NCBI GenBank assembly: GCA_012521315.1
Contig: JAAYMP010000236.1
Span: forward strand, 1-5,748
Reading direction: 5' to 3'
Length of the DNA stretch: 5,748 nt
DNA from: Bacillota bacterium
GTDB lineage: Bacteria; Bacillota; UBA4882; UBA10575
Under the pieces are notes generated by a model, which saw nothing but the letters and a program-made list of their open reading frames with translations, did not search any database and was not told the DNA's origin. Shown in pieces: positions 1 through 5,748 of the stretch. Positions within the stretch are counted from its first letter, which is position 1; each line of letters starts with the position of its first letter. The position numbers and the translations under genes are program-made.

Positions 1-1012
1 CGTAGTGGCGGCCAGACAGGCGTTATCCGATAGTCAACTCGAAATCACGGAAGAAAATGCCCACCGGGTGGGTGTGGTCATCGGTTCCGGGATCGGCGGC
101 TTGCAAACCCTGGAGGAGCAAACCCGGCGCTTACTCGAACAGGGACCGCGGCGGGTCAGCCCCTTTTTTATCCCGATGATCATCCCGGATATCGCCTCCG
201 GTTATGTCTCTATTTTCACCGGTGCACGGGGTCCAAACCTGGCGGCGGTCACCGCTTGTGCCTCCGCCGCCCACGCCATCGGTGAAGCCTTCCGTTTGAT
301 CCAGCATGGCGATGCCGAGGTGATGATTGCCGGAGGGGCCGAAGCGGCGATCACTCCCTTAGGGGTGGCCGGATTTAACGCCGCCGGCGCTTTATCGACG
401 AATAACGACCATCCGGAGCAGGCCAGCCGCCCCTTTGACGCGAAAAGAGACGGCTTCGTCATGGGCGAAGGGGCAGGCGTGATCATCTTGGAAGAACTGA
501 ACCATGCTTTGGCGCGGGGGGCCAAGATCTACGGCGAGATTAAAGGTTATGGCCTCTCCGGTGATGCTTATCACATCACGGCACCCCATCCCGAAGGAAA
601 AGGCGCGCAACAAGCCATGGCCATGGCGGTGCAAGACGCCGGCTGGGATCTGGAGACGGTTGATTATATTAACGCCCATGGGACCTCAACCCTCCAGAAT
701 GATCTGTTGGAAACGAAGGCGATCAAACAATTATTCGGGGAAAAAGCGAAGCGTCTAGCCGTCAGTTCAACTAAATCCATGACCGGACATCTTTTAGGCG
801 CCGCCGCCGGGGTGGAAGCAATCATCTGTTTACTGGCCATCCGTGACGGCATTATTCCCCCCACCATCAACTACGAGTATCCAGACCCCGATTGCGATCT
901 GGACTACGTGCCCAACCAAGCCCGTCGTCAACCTATTCAGCGGGTTCTTTCCAACTCTTTTGGGTTTGGGGGACACAATGCCACCTTGGCTTTGGCCAAA
1001 TATGAGGAGTGA
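1..1012 (+). CDS. fabF: Beta-ketoacyl-ACP synthase II (FabF), 5'-truncated
   Basis: This is the elongating condensing enzyme of type II fatty-acid synthesis. It joins malonyl-ACP to a growing acyl-ACP with loss of CO2, in the cytoplasm. The open frame enters from the left edge (first whole codon 2-4). The GTG at 5 is an internal valine of the usual AVAAARQAL-type helix, not a start. About 75 residues of a roughly 410-residue protein are missing. Numbering from the codon at 5, the Cys-His-His catalytic set is complete: Cys85 in TACASAAH (TGT at 257-259), His225 in NAHGTST and His262 in KSMTGHLLGAA, with the conserved Lys257. GEGAGV (154-159) and the C-terminal SNSFGFGGHNA loop (316-326) are typical of FabF. 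One small oddity is HGTSTL, where most family members have HGTSTP; a single base change would explain it. It lies 24 bases ahead of the rnc ATG, so the two are probably co-transcribed. FabB is the main alternative, but the Firmicute context favours FabF. Confidence 0.95.
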   Translation, partial: VVAARQALSDSQLEITEENAHRVGVVIGSGIGGLQTLEEQTRRLLEQGPRRVSPFFIPMIIPDIASGYVSIFTGARGPNLAAVTACASAAHAIGEAFRLIQHGDAEVMIAGGAEAAITPLGVAGFNAAGALSTNNDHPEQASRPFDAKRDGFVMGEGAGVIILEELNHALARGAKIYGEIKGYGLSGDAYHITAPHPEGKGAQQAMAMAVQDAGWDLETVDYINAHGTSTLQNDLLETKAIKQLFGEKAKRLAVSSTKSMTGHLLGAAAGVEAIICLLAIRDGIIPPTINYEYPDPDCDLDYVPNQARRQPIQRVLSNSFGFGGHNATLALAKYEE

Positions 1013-1036
1013 TCTTAATGATTGAAGGATGCGAAG

Positions 1037-1726
1037 ATGAGCGGTGAATCTTTAACGGAAATCGACTCCCTAGTCCAAGAACTCGGGCTTTTTCAGGAGA
1101 ACAGTAGCTTATTGAAGCAAGCCTTAGCCCACCGTTCATATACGCACGAAGCCGGTGGGGATTCCAATGAACGCTTGGAATTTCTCGGCGATTCCGTTTT
1201 ATCGGTGGTGATCAGCGAGTACCTCTTTAAACATTATCCGCAAAAGCCAGAAGGGGACCTTTCCAAATGGCGCGCTTATCTGGTCAGTGCCGAAAGTTTG
1301 GCGCGCCTGGCGAGAAAGCTGGGGCTTGGGCGTTATCTATTCTTGGGCGTGGGGGAAGACAAATCGGGCGGGCGCGAAAGGAGATCAATCCTGGCCGACG
1401 CTATGGAGGCCCTGATCGCGGCGGTATATTTAGAGTACGGGTGGGAGCGGGTGAAAACGTTCATTATCGAACAGTGGAAACCCCTTTTCGCCCTCATGGA
1501 TAAGTATCCGCTGCCGATCGATCCGAAAACCCACTTGCAGGAGCTTTTACAAGCGAAGGGCTGCGTTCCCCGCTACAAGTTGGTCAGGGCGGAAGGTCCT
1601 GACCACAACCGCCTTTACACGATCGCGGTTTACAACGGCAATACCTTTTTAGGCCAAGGCGTTGGTCGCAGCAAAAAAGAGGCGGAACAGGAAGCGGCGG
1701 AAGAAGCGTTGAAAGACTTAGAATAG
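1037..1726 (+). CDS. rnc: Ribonuclease III
   Basis: This is a double-strand-specific endoribonuclease that matures rRNA precursors and cuts structured mRNAs; it acts as a homodimer with Mg2+. I prefer the ATG at 1037 (229 residues) because GAAGGA at 1024-1029 sits 7 bases upstream. An in-frame TTG at 1022 would add five residues, but its only SD-like sequence (GAGGAG, 1004-1009) is 12 bases away. Numbered from the TTG, the nuclease signature NERLEFLGDSVL spans 49-60. The acidic active-site residues known from the E. coli enzyme are all present: Glu50, Glu53, Asp57, Glu77 (in EGDLS), Asp126 and Glu129 (in ADAMEA). A C-terminal double-stranded RNA-binding domain covers about 166-233, with the GxGxSKKEAEQEAA-type helix at its end. 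The length is normal for the family. It follows fabF closely, a common Bacillota arrangement, and no terminator is visible after it. Confidence 0.96.
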   Translation: MSGESLTEIDSLVQELGLFQENSSLLKQALAHRSYTHEAGGDSNERLEFLGDSVLSVVISEYLFKHYPQKPEGDLSKWRAYLVSAESLARLARKLGLGRYLFLGVGEDKSGGRERRSILADAMEALIAAVYLEYGWERVKTFIIEQWKPLFALMDKYPLPIDPKTHLQELLQAKGCVPRYKLVRAEGPDHNRLYTIAVYNGNTFLGQGVGRSKKEAEQEAAEEALKDLE

Positions 1727-1729
1727 AAA

Positions 1730-1756
1730 GAAGGAAATTTACGTTAATTGTGGAAT
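1730..1756 (+). promoter_or_regulatory. Probable SigH-type promoter of spoVS
   Basis: Seen: GAAGGAAAT at 1730-1738, then 11 bases, then GTGGAAT at 1750-1756. This fits the Bacillus SigH consensus as I recall it (RnAGGAWWW, 11-12 bases, RnnGAAT) at every specified position. Transcription would start near 1763 and give a leader of about 55 bases. In B. subtilis spoVS is known to be SigH-dependent, so position and gene agree. A vegetative-like TATAAT also lies at 1766-1771, with a poor -35 (TTAATT, 1744-1749, 16-base gap), so a second overlapping promoter is possible. Confidence 0.6.
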
Positions 1757-1804
1757 AACAAATTATATAATAATTATTAAAGAACAAAGTGATGATTAAT
1801 ATAT

Positions 1805-1811
1805 AGGGGGG
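1805..1811 (+). promoter_or_regulatory. Ribosome binding site that decides the spoVS start
   Basis: AGGGGGG ends 7 bases before the TTG at 1819, a good spacing. The ATG at 1815 is only 3 bases from it and opens a different frame that stops at 1890-1892, so the TTG is the working start. Confidence 0.7.
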
Positions 1812-1818
1812 TTCATGT

Positions 1819-2079
1819 TTGGAGATTCTGAAAGTCTCAGCCAGCTCGAATCCGAAATCGGTTGCCGGTGCTCTGGCCGCAGTTGTGCGTGAAAAATTCA
1901 GTGCCGAAGTGCAAGCGGTAGGAGCTGGAGCGGTCAATCAGAGCATAAAAGCGATTGCGATTGCCAGAGGTTATGTTGCCCCCAACGGGATTGATTTGGT
2001 GTGTATACCGGCCTTTTCTGAGATTGACATTGACGGAGAGGAACGGACGGCAATACGCTTTATTGTACAACCCAGGTGA
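1819..2079 (+). CDS. spoVS: Stage V sporulation protein S
   Basis: A small protein (86 residues, the usual family length) of the SpoVS family, which has an Alba-like fold. In B. subtilis its loss blocks sporulation around stage V and alters septation; its biochemical role is not settled, though nucleic-acid binding is suspected from the fold. The protein aligns end to end with SpoVS from memory: it opens MEILKVSASSNPKSVAGALA, has the core VGAGAVNQSIKAIAIARG (residues 34-51), and ends IDGEERTAIRFIVQPR. The start is TTG, fixed by the family N-terminus and by the G-rich ribosome site. It has its own probable SigH-type promoter and a strong terminator 3 bases after the stop, so it can act as a single-gene unit, although read-through from rnc is also possible. 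The composition is not foreign. The identification is firm; the exact molecular function is not. Confidence 0.96.
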   Translation: MEILKVSASSNPKSVAGALAAVVREKFSAEVQAVGAGAVNQSIKAIAIARGYVAPNGIDLVCIPAFSEIDIDGEERTAIRFIVQPR

Positions 2080-2082
2080 CCG

Positions 2083-2107
2083 AACGCCCATATGGGCGTT
2101 TTTTTTT
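2083..2107 (+). terminator. Rho-independent terminator after spoVS
   Basis: AACGCCCATATGGGCGTT (2083-2100) is a perfect 18-base palindrome. It can fold as a 7-bp stem with an ATAT loop, and T runs from 2099 to 2107. It begins 3 bases after the spoVS stop. There is no A-run on the left, so it should work mainly on + strand transcripts. Confidence 0.93.
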
Positions 2108-2108
2108 G

Positions 2109-2137
2109 GCATATCGGGGACAACCTGACCATATAAT
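2109..2137 (+). promoter_or_regulatory. Possible promoter of the sigma-factor gene
   Basis: A perfect TATAAT lies at 2132-2137, about 50 bases before the GTG start and just past the spoVS terminator. The -35 is unclear: TTGGCA (2106-2111) is 20 bases away, which is too far, and nothing good lies at 16-18. GCATA (2109-2113) resembles the -35 of forespore sigma factors (SigF/SigG), but the matching -10 is imperfect (CATATAA, gap 16). A promoter is expected here because a terminator lies upstream; which sigma factor reads it is unclear. Confidence 0.4.
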
Positions 2138-2186
2138 TTTCGCAGGGAAGGAAGGATTACGGCTTTGCTGAGCAGGGGGTGTTCTC

Positions 2187-2879
2187 GTGACGACGCCGAA
2201 CCAAAGACAGGACTTGGAGTTGTTAAAAAGGATTAAAACAGGTCAGGACCGGTTTGCCAAAGAAGAATTGGTCACCAAATATCTACCGATGGTCAAACAT
2301 ATTGTCAAGCGGAAATACCAGCCGGGATATGAGTTTGAGGATCTGATCCAAGAGGGGTTGATCAGTCTCTTGAAGGCCATAGATAATTACAACGGCCACC
2401 GGTATCCAGTGAAATTCAGTACTTTCGCTTACATTTGCGTTTTGCGGAGGATGTTGAACGTCCAAAAACACTATGCTTCCGTTAAATATCAATTGAACGC
2501 GAATACGCTCCCTTTATGGGGCCAGGGCGCTGGTGAGGAAGGAAGAAAACTAATGGATGTGCTTGATGACCAAACCGCGGCGGACCCCCAGGAACTGGTG
2601 ATCCAAAAAGCGACGCTCCGCCGTTTGGATGAAGTGTTGCGGGTCTATTTGACGAAGGTTGAATATGTGGTCATTTGGTTATATCTCCAAGGATTAAACT
2701 GCGGGGAGATTGGCGAACAGCTTGGTCTGGACAGTAAAGTGGTGGATAATGCAAAGACCAGAGCACGCCGGAAATTGCAGAAGATAATCCACCAGTACGG
2801 TTCCCTTTCCAATCCGCAGATCCCCCTCCGGACCCGGAAACGGGCGGACCTGGCCATGGAGTTAAAGGTGATCTGCTGA
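2187..2879 (+). CDS. Sigma-70 family RNA polymerase sigma factor, SigH-like
   Basis: A 230-residue alternative sigma factor that would direct RNA polymerase to a specific promoter class. Region 2 spans about 24-97: core-binding helix YEFEDLIQEGLISLLKAID (48-66), then the -10 recognition part VKFSTFAYICVLRRML (75-90). A short linker, LMDVLDDQTAADPQELVI (122-139), replaces region 3. Region 4 spans about 143-200, with the -35 helix-turn-helix around CGEIGEQLGLDSKVVDNAKTRARRKL (172-197). The linker and the VDNAxxRxRRKL end resemble B. subtilis SigH (LLDV...NPEEMII; IDNALQRVKRKL), but region 2 is clearly diverged, so I give no symbol. A basic tail of about 30 residues follows region 4. The start is GTG at 2187, with GGGGG (2175-2179) 7 bases upstream. 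It sits between two terminators. It may be a SigH paralogue or a separate group 3 factor; no anti-sigma gene is visible next to it. Confidence 0.85.
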   Translation: MTTPNQRQDLELLKRIKTGQDRFAKEELVTKYLPMVKHIVKRKYQPGYEFEDLIQEGLISLLKAIDNYNGHRYPVKFSTFAYICVLRRMLNVQKHYASVKYQLNANTLPLWGQGAGEEGRKLMDVLDDQTAADPQELVIQKATLRRLDEVLRVYLTKVEYVVIWLYLQGLNCGEIGEQLGLDSKVVDNAKTRARRKLQKIIHQYGSLSNPQIPLRTRKRADLAMELKVIC

Positions 2880-2933
2880 TCGTGGTCGAAATCGGGAAAC
2901 CGCGCATAGAAACAAGGAGTGAAAAGATCAAGT

Positions 2934-2960
2934 CTGCCTTCGGAAAGGCAGTTTTTTTTT
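2934..2960 (+). terminator. Rho-independent terminator after the sigma-factor gene
   Basis: CTGCCTT (2934-2940) pairs with AAGGCAG (2945-2951) around a CGGA loop, followed by nine Ts (2952-2960). It lies 54 bases after the sigma-factor stop and separates that gene from smc. Confidence 0.92.
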
Positions 2961-3001
2961 GGGAGATGCTGCTAAACCGAGATCCGCGGGTGGGTTTTCG
3001 G

Positions 3002-3030
3002 GTGATCTTTTGATAAAAATATGGTAAAAT
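3002..3030 (+). promoter_or_regulatory. Probable vegetative (SigA-type) promoter of smc, extended -10
   Basis: TAAAAT at 3025-3030 is preceded by TGG (3022-3024), an extended -10 element. GTGATC (3002-3007) is a weak -35 at a 17-base gap. TTGATA (3010-3015) looks like a better -35 but lies too close (14 bases) to a second TAAAAT (3030-3035). Transcription would start near 3037 and leave a leader of about 50 bases. A promoter is needed here because a strong terminator lies just upstream. Confidence 0.55.
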
Positions 3031-3074
3031 AAAATAGTTTGGTTGGCCAAGACCGAGCAGTCCAAATTAGATAC

Positions 3075-3082
3075 GGGAGGGG
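3075..3082 (+). promoter_or_regulatory. Ribosome binding site of smc
   Basis: GGGAGGGG ends 5 bases before the TTG start at 3088 (7 bases if counted from GGGAGG). It supports the TTG as start, which also gives the family N-terminus MHLKRLEIHGFKSFAD. Confidence 0.75.
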
Positions 3083-3087
3083 CCCTT

Positions 3088-5748
3088 TTGCATCTGAAAC
3101 GTTTGGAGATTCATGGGTTCAAATCATTTGCCGACCGGATTAGTTTAGTCTTTAAACCGGGGATTACCGCGATCGTCGGCCCGAACGGGAGCGGGAAAAG
3201 TAATATCGCCGACAGTTTGCGCTGGGTAATGGGGGAGACAAACCTCCGCAACCTCCGGGGGGCGAAAACCGACGATGTAATCTTCTCCGGCAGTGAAGAC
3301 CGGAAGCCTTTGGGGATGGCCGAAGTTACGCTGATCCTTGACAATACGGACCAAACCTTACCGCTGGATTATACGGAGGTAGCCGTCACGCGACGGGTGT
3401 ACCGTTCGGGCGAGAGCGAATTTTTGATGAACCGGGTGCCGGTCCGGCTCCGCGATATTCAAGAACTTTTCATCGATACCGGGTTGGGGAAAGAGGCCTA
3501 TTCCGTAATCAGCCAGGGGAAGATCGACGCGATTCTCTCCGTGCGGCCGGAGGACCGGCGGAGCGTTTTCGAAGAAGCCGCCGGGATCATGCGGTATAAA
3601 TTGAAGAAAAATTTAACCCTGAAGAAATTGGGAGAGACCGAGAATAATATCTTACGGATCGAAGACCTGTTACAAGAACTCCGCGCCCAGTTGGATCCCT
3701 TGTCCGCCCAGGCGGAGAAGGCTTCTCTATACCTTGATTACCGGGAAAACCTGAAAAAAATTGAGATTAACCATTCCTACCGGGAGATCAAGGCGATCGC
3801 CGAAAACCTGCAAAGTTTGGAAGCGGCGCTAAAAGAAAAGCAGAACATGCTGGCCGCCTTGCAAAGCGAGGCGGAAACCCTGGCCGCAAAGGTGCAGGAA
3901 GAGAAGGCACGGGCCAGTTCCCTTGAGACCCAGTGGCAAGCCGGACAGAAAAAGTTGATGGAAGGTCTGGCCCAACGGGAACGGGCGACGGGTGAACTCA
4001 ACCTTTATGCGGAACGGAAACGCGCCCTCCAGAACCGGGAAGCGGAGATTGCCGGCAACCTGGCGGCGTTACGGGAGAAGCACGGGGTTTTGGCGGAGAA
4101 ACAGGAGCAGCTCCGGCAGTCCGCCACCGCAATTGATTTGGCGAAGAACCGCCTCGCGGACGAGGTCAAAGCCCTGGAGCGGACCTTGGACGAGAAAGAA
4201 GAACAGATTAAAGCCCTCCGGGACGAATTGGGCGTCAAAAAGAAACTTTATACCGATCAGTTGTCCGCTGATTCCCTTCTGAAACAACAGATGAGCGAGG
4301 TGGGGGCCCAAAAGGCATTCCGCCAGGAGAAAGAGGTTGAACTCCGGACCGAATTGGCGCTGACCGTTCAAGAAATGGCGGAAACCGAGGAACGTTTGGC
4401 GGCCATCAAAGTACAACTGGAAGCGTTGCGGAAGGAAGCCGAACAGGCGAAGGCCGACGAACGCCAAATGGAGGCCGCCCTGCAGAAAAACCAAAACTAC
4501 CTGGCGGAACGGGTTCAGAAGAATCAGGAAATAAGGGAACGCCTGCGTGGACTGGAATCGAAGATCACGATTCTGACGGAGATGGAACGGAGTCACCAGG
4601 GTTACTACCAAGGGGTTAAAGCGCTCCTTCAAGCGACACGGGAACCCTTCCACCGCGAGATCCACGGGGTGGTTGCCGATCTGATCCGCCCGGAGCCCGG
4701 ATACGAACTGGCTTTGGAAGTGGCGCTCGGTTCGTCGCTGCAAAATCTGGTGATCACCCACCACCGCCACGCCGGACAAGCCATTGATTTTCTGAAGCAA
4801 CACCGCCTGGGGCGAGCAACTTTTCTCCCGCTGAATCTGATTGAGGGGAAGCCGGACCGCTTGGTTGAGTATAAAGCGCTTCTCACCCAGTCTAATGCCA
4901 AGCCGGCGACGGAGGCTGTTTCCTATGACCGGCAATACCAGGCGATTGTTTCCCACCTTTTGAGCGGGACCATGATCGCGCCCGACCTCAAAACCGCCGT
5001 GGCTTTGGCCGAAAAGACAAAGAAGCAGTTCCGGGTGGTGACCTTGGAAGGGGAGCTGATTGCGCCCGGCGGTGCCATCACCGGTGGTAATCTCGAACGC
5101 CGGGAAAGCGGCTTGCTGAGCAGAAAAGGGGAAATCCGCCGGTTAAAAGAAGAAAAGCAAAGCCTTTTGGCTTTTTTGGAACGGGGACTGAACGAAGAAA
5201 ACAAGCTGCAAACGGAGCAGAAAGAACTTTCCCGGCAATACGAGGAGAAACGCAATAGAGGTCAGGAGATTAGTCTCCAGCAAAACTCATTCTTAAAGGA
5301 TATGGAAGTCCTGAACGCCGGTTACCAAAGGGTGGTCAAGCAAAGGGATGGCCTGGAAACAGCCCTCCAAAAACTGGGCGACGAGTTAACAGCCCAGGAA
5401 TTCACGGTCAACCAGTTGCAGGAAAAACTGATGCGCTCCGCAACAGAGATTGAGCTGATTACGGCCGAAATTCGCACCCTCGAGGAGCAGGAAGGCGTCC
5501 TTATTCAAGAACGGGAACAATGTTTAAAGGATCTGTCCACGCTCTCCTCCCGCCTGGCCGGGGTCCAACAGGAATGGGTTGGGAAACAAGAAAACCTACA
5601 GGAATTAAGTCGTAACCTTGAAGAATTGCAGAACGAAGTGGCCCGGCAGGAAAGGGAGCTGCTGCGGGCGACTGAAGAACTGCGCCGCCTGGAAGAGGAA
5701 AGGGCGCAGTTGGAAGCGGCCATGGCGAACACCGCGCAGGAACTCACG
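3088..5748 (+). CDS. smc: Chromosome segregation ATPase SMC, 3'-truncated
   Basis: This is the core ATPase of the bacterial condensin (with ScpA and ScpB), which organises and segregates the nucleoid. The frame stays open from TTG 3088 to the window edge: 887 codons of a protein usually near 1190. The N-terminal head shows MHLKRLEIHGFKSFAD, Walker A GPNGSGKS (31-38, Lys37) and a Q-loop ISQGKID (141-147, Gln143). A coiled-coil arm rich in Glu, Lys, Gln and Leu runs about 171-510. The hinge covers about 515-670, including GVVADLI, LEVALGSSLQNLV and the glycine-rich GGAITGG (661-667), which helps dimerisation. The returning coiled coil then runs to the edge. The C-terminal head (ABC signature and Walker B) lies outside the window. 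No frameshift or missing key residue is seen. It has its own promoter after a terminator; ftsY would be a likely next gene. Confidence 0.97.
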   Translation, partial: MHLKRLEIHGFKSFADRISLVFKPGITAIVGPNGSGKSNIADSLRWVMGETNLRNLRGAKTDDVIFSGSEDRKPLGMAEVTLILDNTDQTLPLDYTEVAVTRRVYRSGESEFLMNRVPVRLRDIQELFIDTGLGKEAYSVISQGKIDAILSVRPEDRRSVFEEAAGIMRYKLKKNLTLKKLGETENNILRIEDLLQELRAQLDPLSAQAEKASLYLDYRENLKKIEINHSYREIKAIAENLQSLEAALKEKQNMLAALQSEAETLAAKVQEEKARASSLETQWQAGQKKLMEGLAQRERATGELNLYAERKRALQNREAEIAGNLAALREKHGVLAEKQEQLRQSATAIDLAKNRLADEVKALERTLDEKEEQIKALRDELGVKKKLYTDQLSADSLLKQQMSEVGAQKAFRQEKEVELRTELALTVQEMAETEERLAAIKVQLEALRKEAEQAKADERQMEAALQKNQNYLAERVQKNQEIRERLRGLESKITILTEMERSHQGYYQGVKALLQATREPFHREIHGVVADLIRPEPGYELALEVALGSSLQNLVITHHRHAGQAIDFLKQHRLGRATFLPLNLIEGKPDRLVEYKALLTQSNAKPATEAVSYDRQYQAIVSHLLSGTMIAPDLKTAVALAEKTKKQFRVVTLEGELIAPGGAITGGNLERRESGLLSRKGEIRRLKEEKQSLLAFLERGLNEENKLQTEQKELSRQYEEKRNRGQEISLQQNSFLKDMEVLNAGYQRVVKQRDGLETALQKLGDELTAQEFTVNQLQEKLMRSATEIELITAEIRTLEEQEGVLIQEREQCLKDLSTLSSRLAGVQQEWVGKQENLQELSRNLEELQNEVARQERELLRATEELRRLEEERAQLEAAMANTAQELT

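Noticed and set aside
5..7. GTG at 5 as the fabF start
   Set aside because: The frame is open to the left edge, and the residues here match an internal helix of FabF; the true start lies outside the window.
202..679. Open frames on the - strand within fabF
   Set aside because: They are antisense to conserved catalytic regions of fabF and resemble no protein family I know.
1584..1937. Open frame on the - strand spanning the rnc end and the spoVS start
   Set aside because: It crosses two confident + strand genes and the AT-rich promoter leader; its protein is low-complexity and unrecognisable.
2151..2159. SigH-like -35 (GAAGGATTA) upstream of the sigma gene, suggesting self-control
   Set aside because: No GAAT-type -10 follows at 11-12 bases; the expected place holds AGCAGGG, and it is too close to the ribosome site.
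2914..2919. AAGGAG resembling a ribosome site after the sigma gene
   Set aside because: No start codon follows at a usable distance before the terminator hairpin.
4069..4956. Long open frame on the - strand (295 codons) inside smc
   Set aside because: It lies wholly antisense to well-conserved SMC arm and hinge codons, has no credible ribosome site or family features, and such shadows are common opposite GC-rich coiled-coil genes.

Overview
The window is a stretch of a spore-forming Bacillota (Firmicutes) chromosome of moderate GC, most likely from a Clostridia-like or related deep lineage. The evidence is the fabF-rnc...smc housekeeping neighbourhood, a spoVS sporulation gene, G-rich Shine-Dalgarno sequences and frequent TTG/GTG starts. 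Species cannot be named from sequence alone. All genes are on the + strand.

Layout: (1) 1-1012, the 3' four-fifths of fabF (fatty-acid condensing enzyme). (2) 1037-1726, rnc (ribonuclease III), closely spaced behind fabF. (3) 1727-1818, an AT-rich leader holding a strong match to the SigH-type promoter consensus. (4) 1819-2079, spoVS, from a TTG start, closed by a perfect hairpin plus T-run terminator. (5) 2187-2879, a sigma-70 family sigma factor of SigH-like architecture, in its own short unit with a second intrinsic terminator at 2934-2960. (6) 2961-3087, a leader with an extended -10 promoter. (7) 3088-5748, the first 887 codons of smc (chromosome condensation ATPase), from a TTG start and running off the right edge.

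fabF and rnc look like one lipid-synthesis/RNA-processing operon. spoVS can be read from its own promoter and perhaps also by read-through from rnc, because no terminator is visible after rnc. The sigma gene lies between two terminators and so looks independently transcribed, and smc restarts from its own promoter. The unusual part is the two-gene sporulation/regulatory block (spoVS plus a SigH-like sigma factor) between rnc and smc, which are often close neighbours in Bacillota. A SigH-type promoter before spoVS and a SigH-like factor just after it suggest a local regulatory circuit, but this is inference. I see no mobile element, CRISPR array, tRNA or rRNA, and no clearly new multi-gene system.
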